NCBI RefSeq assembly: GCF_025024155.1 | Contig: NW_026251711.1 | Location: 186,001 to 250,000 of the forward strand | DNA: 64,000 nucleotides | Source: Gamsiella multidivaricata | Lineage: Eukaryota > Mortierellomycota > Mortierellomycetes > Mortierellales > Mortierellaceae | Direction of reading: 5' to 3' | In this document: in pieces, positions 35,382 to 46,049 of the stretch | How the letters are laid out: every line of letters starts with the position of its first letter | Numbering within the stretch: position 1 is the first letter of the stretch | Made by a program: the position numbers and the translations under genes | Notes under the pieces: generated by a model | What the model was told of the DNA's origin: nothing | Seen by the model: the letters and a program-made list of their open reading frames with translations, nothing else | Database searches by the model: none

Positions 35382-35392
35382 TGTGCTTCGCC
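35382..35392 (+). promoter_or_regulatory. Shared upstream motif TGTGCTTCGCC, copy 4
   Basis: Exact copy of the 11-mer, about 155 bases before the predicted split start codon of copy 4. The flanks carry a purine-rich run (AAAGAAAGAAAGAAAAAG). Confidence 0.45.
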
Positions 35393-35545
35393 AAGAAACA
35401 AATTTCCCCTCCCGCCGCGGTAAAAACAAAAGAAAGAAAGAAAAAGAAGAAAAAGGCTATTTTATAAAGCCTGAAGAGTGAAGTGTACGACAATTTCTAC
35501 AGCCTACCATCCTCTTTCCTCACTCACTTACTTTCCTTTGTCAAA

Positions 35546-38037
35546 ATGTAAGTAACCCATACCTCGATATGCTTGACTACAGCAGGCCATGAGAAGGACC
35601 CACAGTAACCATGTCACGACAATTGATGCAGGTTCGATGCAGTACAGGATATTACTCCAGACGTGCATGGAGCACAATCCCAGACCGAACATGAGGCTCT
35701 GAACGAGTCAGAAGAGTAGGTGGGAGGTCGAATTTCTTACATCATCGGCGCCAAAATCCATGATCTCCTGGTGATTAATGCGATCACATCGAACCTCAGA
35801 AACGAAGTAGTTCATGCCCTTCAAGGCTTTACACTGGTCTCGCAGGACGACGGGTATGCAATTGTAGTCGCGGCAGATGAATCTGACAGTCCTTCAGAGA
35901 CGGTCATAGCTGATACCGATGCCATGCTGTACGTTTTACCTCATGCCAACCGTATGATTTGTGATGCTGGAGCAATGTGAAAGCGAGCTTCAAACCTAAT
36001 ACTGTCCGACATGCGCACTTCTTACACAGCGTACAAGCGCTCGCAGGCTTTGATGAGGCGACCTTGAAAGCAGCGGACGATATCCCACTCTCTCAAACGT
36101 AAGTGCGCTTTTTATCCAATATCCTTCTGATTCTTGCAATGACATTAGCAACTACACCGAGTAACCCTCCTCGTCTCTCGATATAGAAATGAAACGCTTC
36201 AATGACTTGACCTGGTTGATTCTGATCGTACAAATAAGCGCGATGCCGCACACAGGTCAGTTCCGGACTAGGAGTAAGTGACGAACTACATCGTACTGCC
36301 CAGGATTTAAGACCGTGTCTCTGCCTGATGGCAAGCTCTAATGGCCATCGGTCTGTTCAATGCTGTAGAACTGGAGAATTCTTTACGACCTACAACAAAG
36401 AATTGCCTCAATTACCTCACACCCCATCCATCACTTCCACCTACAATATCCTGCTCCTCGGTCAGACGCAAGCAGGCAAAAGCACCTTCCTTCAGGCCGT
36501 TAGGCGCTATGCCAATCCGAACTGCGAGGTCGACTTTGGGTCCATTGGGAGCGGCAACAGCTCTCATACGACAGATGTGCGCACTGCGACAGTTGAAACC
36601 AACTTTCCAGAGTATCGACTCTTCGATACGTCCGCCCCTAACCGACTCAACCCAATGCAATACATGCATGTGCCTTTTCAGTCCCAGGACGGACCAGTCG
36701 AGAAGGAAGTGACATTCACAGATCTCTTTAGCGGCCCAACTCTCCCGATGCACAGGCGTAGGCTCAATCGCGAAGATTATAGCCTTAACCCAGAGAGGCA
36801 CTCTTATTTCCATAATAGCAACGTTCGCATCTTTGACACACCTGGCCTCAATGATACCAATGGCCATGACGAGAGGAACGTCACCAAAATCCTTTCCGCT
36901 CTTTCCGGTGCTGGGGCTGTCCATTTAATTCTCATCATGATCGCTGGAGGTCCACTCACGCCTGAACTCCAGTCGTCATTGAAGACTTATTCCAGGATCT
37001 TTTCGGCTATGGGGGGTCTTCTCGTGTTCGTTCACACCAACATGAGGTTCGATGACCAGCACCCCAACAACCCCAGGCTTACAGCATTCATCAACGAGAG
37101 AAGGAGCTCCCTGAGGGACATCATGGGCCGCGATATCCCTCATTTTTTCATCGATTGCGACCTCGACGAGGACCGACCCGCTCACTTGTATTGCAGACAA
37201 CGCATCATACGTCACCTCCTCCTAATTGCAAGAATGAACGAACCCGTCCCTCTGAGCAACATGCAACTGTACAAGACGCAAAAGATGATTGAGGTGGACG
37301 AACTCATTGCTAAGGAATATCGAGCAAAGCAGGCTGCAGTAGAGAAGGAAATGTCGCAGGCCGACAAGAGGGTTCGCGAAATCGACATCAGGGTCAATAT
37401 TACTCGATACAACATCCGGGAGGTAGAGGAGATCATTCGCAATTACAACACCGAGAATCTTGAACTAATTCACGAGGATCGATTTGATGAGGATTGGAGA
37501 CTCTTCTCCTTTCGACAAGAAGCGGAGCTCACGGCTGCTAATCTCGAGTATACTATCGACGTGGTTCATGTGGACGAGTTTGGCATCGAGACCAAGGGGA
37601 CCGAAGGAGGTGTAGGGCACAGAAACTGGAGCGTGCGACTGATCAGACAGTCCTTCAAGTACGGCACTTACCACGTCAAGCTGTATATCAAGCGCTGCAA
37701 CAAATATGCCCAAGAAATTAAAAACTGGAAGAGAACGTTGGAAAGCCAGAGGACGGTTTTGGAGTCTGAACTGCAGGAGCGCAATAGCCTGGTCAGTACG
37801 GATGGAGGAGAGAGTGGCGTCAGGACTCAGAGACAGCAGCTTATGGAGAAGCACAACCAGTGCCTAGACATGATCGCCCGTGCATCTCGTTCTACTCTAC
37901 ATCTGGACCTTTTCAAGGCGCTTGGGGAAGCTGGGGTCTATGAGGGTCGACTGGTGGATTGCATGCAAAAGGCCACGGAGTTTTATTCGAACTATGTTCC
38001 TGGCGAAGGCGAAGAAGTGTCACTAATGGCCATTTGA
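35546..38037 (+). CDS. AIG1-like P-loop GTPase with N-terminal extension, array copy 4
   Basis: Predicted coding exons are 35546-35547, 35632-35715, 35800-35928, 36030-36098 and 36369-38037, for 650 aa. As in copy 2, the start codon is split AT|G and every junction is after the second codon base. The roughly 95-residue extension (beginning MFDAVQDITPD) is acidic and not similar in sequence to that of copy 2. Walker A GQTQAGKST is near residue 126 and switch II is DTPGLNDT. The G4 region reads HTNMRF, losing TKxD entirely. The C-terminus keeps NWSVRLIRQSFK and LDLFKALGEAGVYEGR. The exon that corresponds to exon 4 of copy 2 is visible at about 36187-36257 but has an in-frame TGA, so it is taken as skipped inside a 270-nt intron. 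The core exon is secure. The extension is moderately supported; an alternative start is the Met at 36328. Confidence 0.68.
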
Positions 38038-38555
38038 TATTTAGTTGCCGGCACCCTGGGCTAAACGACTGGCTGAAGATCTGAGCTTGAGGCCAGCAAA
38101 ATTTGCATTCTATAGTCGAAAATACATTCATTCCGATGTTCCTTTACGTATCCACCTCACGACAATCTCAGTTTCGGCCCTTTAAACAGCCTTCACCCCC
38201 TAAAAGTGTTACTCAGCGTTGCGTAATAAATGCTAGTCAGTGGCTCGCGATTGCAAAGTTGCGGTACAAGGTAAAGATGTGAGTGAGAGTAAAAGAATGC
38301 ACACTCATGAGATATCGAGTGGGACAGCGACATTCAACTCTGTTGTGGATGCTATATAGTATGCTCTGAGACTAGCAATAGCTCGCCGGTGTTCCATAAA
38401 CCGCTCCTATTAGAGGAAATGGCACACATTTTGCTCGTCAGCTCATGCCCCTTTTTTCAGATTGTTTTCTACACCGCTGCTAATTGCTGAGATGGTCTCA
38501 AGTCAAAGAATGGGCGCGCGTTGATAACTTTATCGTATTTAAGCTCTGTTCCTGA
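38038..38555. other. Intergenic after GTPase copy 4
   Basis: No gene, repeat or element recognised. Confidence 0.4.
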
Positions 38556-39321
38556 TCAAAAGGCTGTGCATTGGTTCCCGCCACAATCGAATCCTCTACC
38601 AATACTGTCTTTATCGCCCAAGCAATGGTTATGTTGATAGCTATACTCGATACGATACGTATTTTGTAGCCTGCTATCGATCGTCGGCGCCCGTCGAAAG
38701 AATGCGTTGAAGAACGATTGGCAACCGTACTTGGTCGATGGCTTTCTCATCCGTGTCTTCCCGGAGACCCCACCTTGCTGTCTTTCTTTATGCTCGTCCT
38801 TTGCTCCTCTGCAGTGACAATTATAGCGAGCCTTGAGCTGATCGGCCCTCTCCTTCTTGACTTGAGAGCTGCTAGGCCGTACGTTGGTATATGCGCGATG
38901 TTTGGCGTTGAGTGTGAACTGGGTGCCAATGCAGTTCTGGTGCCGCGCCTTCCAGCCTTCGAAAAAAGCTGCCTTGAGGTAGAACACCAGCCTTCCTTTC
39001 CCGTCGCGGGCTATTCACTCTTTCTCTGCAGTATCAAATGCCTCAGCTGTCTCAAGGATGTACGGGTCGAATAGAGTATTTCTCACAGTGTCCCAGACTA
39101 GGGGGCGGATTTTCTCTTCCAGGTGGGCTTTCCTTTTTGCTAATGATTCAGCGTCGCCTAGGAGTTCTCCGGCATCCTCAGCACCATTTAGATCGCGTCC
39201 GCCCTCGGTCGCGTCCGCCCTCGATCGCAGAATCATCATCGCTTGCCTCTGGGTCGTCCTCGTCACCTCTGTTGTCTGCAGTGGGATCCTTCAGGGAATT
39301 ATCTTCGGCGGGTTGGTCCAT
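38556..39321 (-). pseudogene. Broken gene with WRKY/FLYWCH-like zinc cluster, probably transposon-derived
   Basis: Read on the minus strand, an acidic N-terminus (MDQPAEDNSLKDPTADNRGD) runs into a 16-bp tandem duplication that shifts the frame. Beyond it the ORF continues (LNGAEDAGELLGDAESLA) to an in-frame TGA at 39015-39017 and then on without change of frame to 38556. The C-terminal part has CHCRGAKDEH, KYGCQSFFNAFF and YRIEYSYQHNHCLGD. That is the Cys..Cys..His-x-His pattern of WRKY-GCM1/FLYWCH/FAR1-type DNA-binding domains found in Mutator-like transposases and proteins derived from them. No transposase domain follows. Two independent lesions make it a pseudogene, unless the duplication is an assembly or strain polymorphism. 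Confidence 0.6.
39193..39224. repeat. 16-bp tandem duplication
   Basis: TCGCGTCCGCCCTCG occurs twice in direct succession with one extra base per unit. Removing one 16-bp unit restores the reading frame of the pseudogene above. Confidence 0.85.
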
Positions 39322-39790
39322 TTTGGTTAGACGATGTAACTGGGTAGTCCAGGCACCAAGAAGAAAGTGTCGCTAGATAGGGAACGTTATTATACAAGAG
39401 CTCAGGATAGAGAGGTTGTTGATGAAATACCAGAGCATTTGCTGGAGCTCTCAACGAGTCATCTAACTGCCCCTATGCCAGTGCCACTGATGGGTTAATG
39501 AGGTTAATGGGGCTGTCATCCGGTGTGCTCATGGCTACAGGTTCAAGTCTGGGAGTGTGGTTTAGTATATGTTTATTAGACAAAGACTCAGGTTCTATCA
39601 ATTGGCAGCGGTGCTCTTAAATTGTTATGTCTGTGCGGGTACAGATCATAGTTCAAACTCGTTGTACTAATTCAGGCGATCATTAATTTCCACACGTTTT
39701 TCGCGTTTTTCTTTTACTCCTCAACCTCATCCACACTCCATCCTCATCCCCTATCCCACTGTTCGTCCTTCCGTTCCTTTTCACTTAGTA
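39322..39790. other. Intergenic, leader of small ORF
   Basis: No feature recognised until a CT-rich stretch at about 39705-39785 that looks like a fungal core promoter or leader for the small ORF at 39791. Confidence 0.4.
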
Positions 39791-40150
39791 ATGCTTGCAG
39801 AGGTCAGATCCCTATTAATCAGCCCATTCGTAGCCCATATACGGTTCAAGCTTGATCCAGATACTACCTCCCAGCACATCATTACTCCCACAATCGATGA
39901 CCACCCGGCATTAGAACATCTGAGCGATGATGGGTTGTTAGAGATCACTAGCATGCGTATCATCCAAGAGCCTGTTTTCATGGACAGCCTCGAAAGGCCT
40001 AAGCTATTTATTAGACTCGTTATATCCGACCGGACAGTTGCATCCATGATATCCCACCCTTATGACTACATCCCGGCTGTCAGCGTGATGATGTCTATGC
40101 GCCATAGTATCATGATGAACATTACGAGCAGCTACGAGCAAGGCTACTAG
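39791..40150 (+). CDS. Small hypothetical protein
   Basis: An open frame of 119 codons starts 10 bases after a long CT-rich leader of the type seen before other genes here. The product (MLAEVRSLLISPFVAHIRF to SSYEQGY) has no recognised domain, signal or membrane segment. It is rich in Ser, Ile, Met and His. No intron is needed. It could be a real short gene, a fragment or a chance ORF. Confidence 0.35.
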   Translation: MLAEVRSLLISPFVAHIRFKLDPDTTSQHIITPTIDDHPALEHLSDDGLLEITSMRIIQEPVFMDSLERPKLFIRLVISDRTVASMISHPYDYIPAVSVMMSMRHSIMMNITSSYEQGY

Positions 40151-40481
40151 CTAACCTTCTATCCCCATCATACCCTTTCATAAAATACATGGTTTCATCC
40201 CATCCCTCATCCCTGTGCGCTATTATGAAGTCTCCATTAGTCGATACAGGTGTTGAGTGATGAGACGCGTGATGAGACGGGCGGTGATGAGATGCGAGTG
40301 ATGAGCCGGGCGATAAGTGATGAATGTGATGAGACGACTTGTGTTGGAGGGGAATCATGGAGATATGGTATTTGGACGACAACGACGCTCCTTGGTTCAG
40401 GAAACTGCCAGGAGTCTCATGCTTTATCCTCGAATGAAGTCTCGCGCCTATTCACCGTCCAAGTCCGACAATAATGACAGC

Positions 40482-40507
40482 CAAAAAAAAAAAAAAAAAA
40501 AAAAAAA
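40482..40507 (+). repeat. Poly-A tract
   Basis: An uninterrupted run of about 26 A in intergenic DNA. It could mark the 3' end of an old retroposed sequence, but no source gene or target-site duplication is seen. Confidence 0.85.
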
Positions 40508-42030
40508 GTAACAAGTCCAGTCCATTCGGTCCTTGTCATGATAAAGGTGCGATGGCGCTTTTTCTAGTAGAAAGCGAGAGCCAGAATGCTCCACGATCTT
40601 CTCCTGTGGTTGTAATGTTGAAAGATTCGGTGAAAAAACCAGCACAATCTCACAATGGATATACCAGAAAACTAGAATCAACCCCTGTGGCTGACAAGTA
40701 CAGGGCCCCTATAACTGTTATCAACACAGAGTCGCGGCAGCCGCAATATCTTGCAGGCATCGCCCTCGGAGCCTGCACATATACAAGGACCTGAGACTGA
40801 CCCATCAACCTTGAGATTTTGCCGCTCTCATCCCAGCAGCGCCTTCACGAGCAGCAGCACCATCACGAGCAACGGCGTGTACCTGAATACAGATCTCAAA
40901 TGCTGCTCACACTGAACTCACCTCCTTTGGCCTATAGGGCCAGCCCCAGTTGGTTGTTGCGGTGACAAACAACTATGGCGACAATGAAGAGCAGGCCAGG
41001 CAGTCCGAGATCGAGATATAAAAGCAATAGCGGAAGGAGCGTGAGAAGGTGGGGCAGTTCAGAATAGAGCGGCGGCGAAAGATAGGAGCACTTTGCAATC
41101 AGCAACAACAGCAACAGTAATAAAACGACACCCATATTGCATCTAGAGTGGATGGCGCCATGAGATTGTGCACATGAGCATGAGCTGTTATGTTGCATCC
41201 TGGTCGTTGAACATTGAACACATTTTTGTTCCGGAGATCAAAGACCGCCAGCTGAAACTGACAGTTGAACGTGTATATAAAATGCCATTGAGTGCTTACG
41301 TAAAGTATTAAACAACGACCACCCTTGACAGATCTTACCGTACGCGTCCCTAACCGCAATACTGCAATTATATGTGGTCCCGTAATGAGTGGCGTGGACG
41401 AATGAACTACGACGGAGCTCGAGAGAAGGTCGGAAGAAACCAAGAAGAATATCCCTCTTGTCGACGTGGCTATTTACGAGATCGAATCCATGATTAACGA
41501 GACACAGTTCTACGCGGGAGGGAAGTTTTTACGCAACTAACACACCAACAATTTGGAGTTCGACAGGAGCGGAGCCAAGGCACCACGATTTATTATACCA
41601 CTGACGATTTTTGCGTGGAGAAAAACCGGACAGAAAGGAGTAGAGCTATGAGGCTGATCATCATCCCCAACCGCGTCCTGTTCATGGCTCCCAGCGCATA
41701 TCATAGTCTATGACGACATTTTTTTTTGTTTATCCACTGATCGCCCCCCTTCCCATTTTAATGCGCCCTGCAAACACAGAAAGCGGGAAGTCAGAAAACA
41801 GTGGGAGATGTTGCATGAGGGACATTGCGATGTTCCCGCGTCGTGCTGCCCTCACCATTTTCCATCGCTTTGGTCAGAGAACCAGTACGTGTATATTTAT
41901 TACCCAGATGCGACCAAAGAGACTACATACGTAGGACCTATACAGACCAATGTATGGTGCATAACCACTGTTCGAATGATCCAGTCACTCAATGGTGGCC
42001 CAAAATGCGGTGACGGGAATACAGCAATGC

Positions 42031-42041
42031 TGTGCTTCGCC
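42031..42041 (+). promoter_or_regulatory. Shared upstream motif TGTGCTTCGCC, copy 5
   Basis: Exact copy of the 11-mer. About 180 bases downstream is the GTGAGTAGCATG donor that matches the first donor of copy 1. Confidence 0.45.
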
Positions 42042-42529
42042 ATCAGCACAGATGACAGGTGACCCTTCGGGAAGATGATTGTGGTTATCACCATACAAAC
42101 ATAAAATCAACAGCCATCCATAACACATCTTGTCTTTTGCTTACTTACCACCACACCAGCGCACCCACTCTGTTTAGTCCTCCAGGTTCCTAACTTCTTA
42201 ATCTTTGACGACGGGTGAGTAGCATGTTTATTGATACCTTTTGATTGTGGGACATGTTCAAGCGACTGAAGCCTAGAGCCAACGTGACACTCTTATTACT
42301 CAATTAGTGGCATAGGAGTTCCCAGTATCTCACACGCCAGCATCGAAAGCAGTGGATACACCCCCATCGTTTGACCCTACTAGTACGAGTGTGTGTATGT
42401 AATCACTTTTAAGTCTGACTTTTTAGTGTGTTGCTTGTTTTAATGCCGTCTAATCGGCTCCACCCTAATGCTGTGCCAAATAGCATCTCGATCCTTGTCC
42501 AGCCTGATTCAGTCGGCGGCCAAGACTAC

Positions 42530-44324
42530 ATGCGCTTACCGACCTCAGAGAAGGGGTGAGTGTCAAGTCGTACTACTCAAGTAATGAATCCAGAGCTCAG
42601 TATCTGTTGGAAATGACAATTGAACTGACAATTTTTTTTCTTTTGTCAGGTTCGCAACGAATCCGCCGGTCTACGTCAAGGAAGCACCTCAAATATCAGG
42701 TTTCATGACAGAGGTTCCTACCTACAACATCCTCCTCCTTGGCCAGACGCAAGCAGGCAAGAGCACCTTCCTTCAGGCCGTTAGGAGCTATGCCAATCCG
42801 AACTGCGAGCTCGACTCTGAGTCCATTGGGAACGGTAACAGCTCTCATACGACGGAAGTTCAAATCCAAACAGTCGAGACCAACTTTTCCGAGTATCGAC
42901 TCTTCGATATGTCTACCCCCCATCGATCCAACCCCATGCAGTTCATGCAAGACGATCCTGCGGAGCGGGAAGTCACCTCGGCGGATTTTCAAGACTGTGC
43001 AACTGTCATGCAATACAAGAGGAAACTCGATTGTGTCGATGGCTACGAACTCCGTTGGGACCAGTCTTCTCAGATTCCATTAAGCAAGATCCGCATCTTT
43101 GACACTCCTGGATTGAACGACACCAATGGCCATGATGAAAGGAATGTCTCCAAGATTCTTTCCGCGCTTTCCAGCGCTGGGTCTATCCACCTTGTGCTCA
43201 TCTTGATCGCGCGTCAAACGCCCTTGACTCTTGAGCTTCAAGCTACATTGAGGAACTACTCCAACATCTTTTCAGCTATGGGCGCTCTGATTTCGTTCGT
43301 CCATACGAAGGTGGATTTCAGAAGCCAGTACCAAAGTGATAGGACTTTTACGGCATTTATTCAAGAGAGAAAGACATGTTTGAACAGGATTATGGGACGC
43401 AGTGTCCCGCACCATTTCATCGATTGTGATCTAGAGGAATACCGACCTGCGTATCTATACTTCAGACAACAAGCCATCCGCCGTCTCCTTCTCTCGGCAA
43501 GGATGAACAGGCCCGTCTCTTTGGGGAATATGCAGCTCTACAAGACGCAAAGGATGATCGACGTCGATGCACTCATCGCTATGGATTACAAGAAGAAGCT
43601 CGCGGAAGTCAAGAACAAGATGTCTTTTGTCAGCAGTGCCATCGGCAAAATCGACTACAGGATAGACGAGACCCGATACGATATCCGAGAGCTGGAGGAA
43701 TTTCTCCGCAACAATGATACCGAGGATCTCGAGTTAATCCACGTGGCGTCTTTTACACAACATTGGGAGTGGTTTGAGCTTTTTGGCTCTCGACAAGAAG
43801 CAGATCTGAGGGCACCGGATTTTGATTACGCCATTGACGAAGTCCGTGTGGAAATGTCCGGCATCGAGATCAAGGAGACCAGAGGCGGCAAAGGTTGTAA
43901 GAGTTGGAGCGTTAGGTTGCTCAGACACCTGTATAATCACGGCACCTATCACGCAAGGTTATATGCCAAGCGGAGCAAGGCACGCGCCGAGGCGATCGGT
44001 GACCACAAGGCCAAGCTCACTCGTACTACTAAAACTTTGAAGGACCTGATTCATGAGCGCGACAGTTTGGATAAGGCGGATTCAGGTGAAGATGGGACGC
44101 CTGGGATGAGACAGCAATTGGCGACTGAGCACAACCAATGCCTGGACATGACGGCCCGTGCCTCTCGCACTACGCTTCACTTGAATCTGTTCAAGGCCAT
44201 TGCGGAAGCTGGGGTGTATGAGGGCCGGCCTGTAGATTGCGTGCAAATGGCTGTCGATTTTTATTCAACTTACAAACCCGCTGAAGGCGAGGAGGCCGCC
44301 TTGAGGCCGGGTCGGTCGCATTAA
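42530..44324 (+). CDS. AIG1-like P-loop GTPase, array copy 5
   Basis: Two coding exons (42530-42555 and 42650-44324) give 566 aa. The first exon (MRLPTSEKG) and its phase match copy 1. The G domain is canonical for the array: GQTQAGKST at about 40-48, switch II DTPGLNDTNGHDERN and G4 HTKVDF. A helical segment (FLRNNDTEDLEL), the SWSVRLLRHLYN module and LNLFKAIAEAGVYEGRPVDC complete it. The reading frame is also open upstream of the chosen Met for about 20 residues (ending SVGGQDY), so a further 5' coding exon is possible, but no start codon was found for it. Like its relatives it lacks a membrane segment. Function is unknown. It looks the most intact of the five and is a good reference for the family. 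Confidence 0.85.
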
Positions 44325-46049
44325 CTGGGGCCTCAGTGGTCACGGTGCTAAACACCCGGTGTCGTTTTTCGTGTTAGCCGCCATATCTTCTTTTCGTAGC
44401 AGTCTGGAACCACCTTCGGTTTCTTTTTTGTTCAGCAGTTACAGTTACAGTACTTGTGAAAGTAAGCAATAGAGACAAGCACATTATTATATATTACTGG
44501 TAACTAGAACGAGTCCGGATGCTAACCAGCAGGGGACATTATTCTCGTCGTGAACACTGATATTTTGTCATAAATGCAGTCGTAGACCAAGTTCCAGCAT
44601 CTACTGCTTGGCTGCTTGTCAATAAATTCCGCGCCCCGAATTTGGCATTGCTGTAGCCGTATGGTTGTGGAACAATCGCGTTAATGTTCTACTCGACCCT
44701 TCCACCACCTTCCTCATCGTCAATGGTTCCAGTGCCCCATCACAGATACTCTCTCACTCGAGTTCCTTTGTACACTTGGCCATCCTTCGCGGAGGAGCAA
44801 GCGAGACGCTGGGGAATTGCACACGAGTCAACTGAAGTCCGAACTATAATCAAGGTAGGCATCGTTCCCCCAGTATGTTTTAATAGCATCGTGAACCGAT
44901 TTTTTTCCTTGCGAGCTACTTTTTTTTTTTTTTTTTTTTTTGGCCATGAACACTACTGAGAGAGCTCTAAGCCGACGCCATAATGGCATTGGGGCCGGTT
45001 GCCGTATAGAAGCTCGCTATTGAGAGCTACCGCTCGTAGACCGCTGATCCAACTACTGACTGCAATATATAGCAATGCCGGCACTAAATACAGTTTCGGT
45101 TGTAGCTGCGTCAGTGTACGCTTAAAAGACCAAGTTAGCGCGCCAACAAGATATTATTCTCATCAGCATCGGTGACCAAAGCGGAAAGTGCCAGCTGCAG
45201 TAGATATAGTATATACAGCACGCAGATCAAGACCTAGCTTGAGGCAGACGAAAAGCATCCCGGAGAGAGTATACAAATGGCATCGAGCGGTATTTCGACC
45301 GAAAGCCTCCTCGATCCTTATATCCATGAAAGCAAAACCGGCCAAGGCAAGCGGATGACCCCGGGAAGCGATATTGCTTCTGCGGACATGAAGTGAATCA
45401 CAATTACCAAAGCATTCTGAAACTTTCAGAGACAATAGCCCCAATAAAGTCCCCCCGTGAAAAGCGTACGAAGCACAGCAACAATTGCCTTGGAGGGAAG
45501 ACCCTCCACTCCATGCATTGTTGTGCGTGATTCCCGGTCGTGCCGGCTTGTTATCCTTTTCTCAGTATAGAGCTCCAGCTCACACCCACTACCGGCTTCG
45601 AGTGGTGTATAACGAAATACTTGCGGAGCAAACCTACTCCAGGATAGACTATAGATCATGGAGTGCTAGTTGATGCGGACGAGGAATACTAACAATGAGC
45701 TGCTGCTGCTGCTGCAGAAAAAAAACACTCCTTTGAGTTTGGGTGGTATCCCTCCTAAAAGTTGTTCAGAATCGACCTAGCGACGAACTAGCGAGATCCA
45801 TTACAAGTTATAATCGATGGGCAGGTGGAAGTACTTTCACAAGGCTCACATTCCGCGCAAGCTCAAATCGCTGACCAGGTCCTTGAGAGGTGACTCTGTT
45901 TGCTCTCAGACCTGTAGGGAGAGCGACCAAGGCTGGGAAATAACGCATCTCTAAGACTCCTTTGTTCCTAGTCCCAATAAACTGTTGAAGTGCGAAGGAT
46001 CGCGTTCAATTGCTATGTTTGCCAGCGCGCCTATGCGATGGTTTTTTGG
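44325..46049. other. Intergenic, nothing recognised
   Basis: Contains a T homopolymer (about 44922-44941) and a short GCT/GCA microsatellite (about 45702-45717). Short open frames show no family resemblance. Confidence 0.45.

Larger units (their letters stand above)
40151..42529. other. Intergenic upstream of GTPase copy 5
   Basis: A degenerate GTGATGAGACG repeat occupies about 40254-40335 and a 26-base poly-A run lies at 40482-40507. From about 42025 the sequence aligns with the region upstream of copy 1. Nothing else is recognised between. Confidence 0.45.

Noticed and set aside
39480..39560. tRNA-like B box (GGTTCAAGTCT)
   Set aside because: No matching A box or acceptor stem could be paired.
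40254..40335. GTGATGAGACG repeats as a CRISPR-like or satellite array
   Set aside because: The units are degenerate with no regular spacers, and the sequence is eukaryotic nuclear DNA.
44684..44850. Possible orphan exon ending in GTAGGC donor
   Set aside because: No partner exon, no family resemblance and no conserved frame were found.
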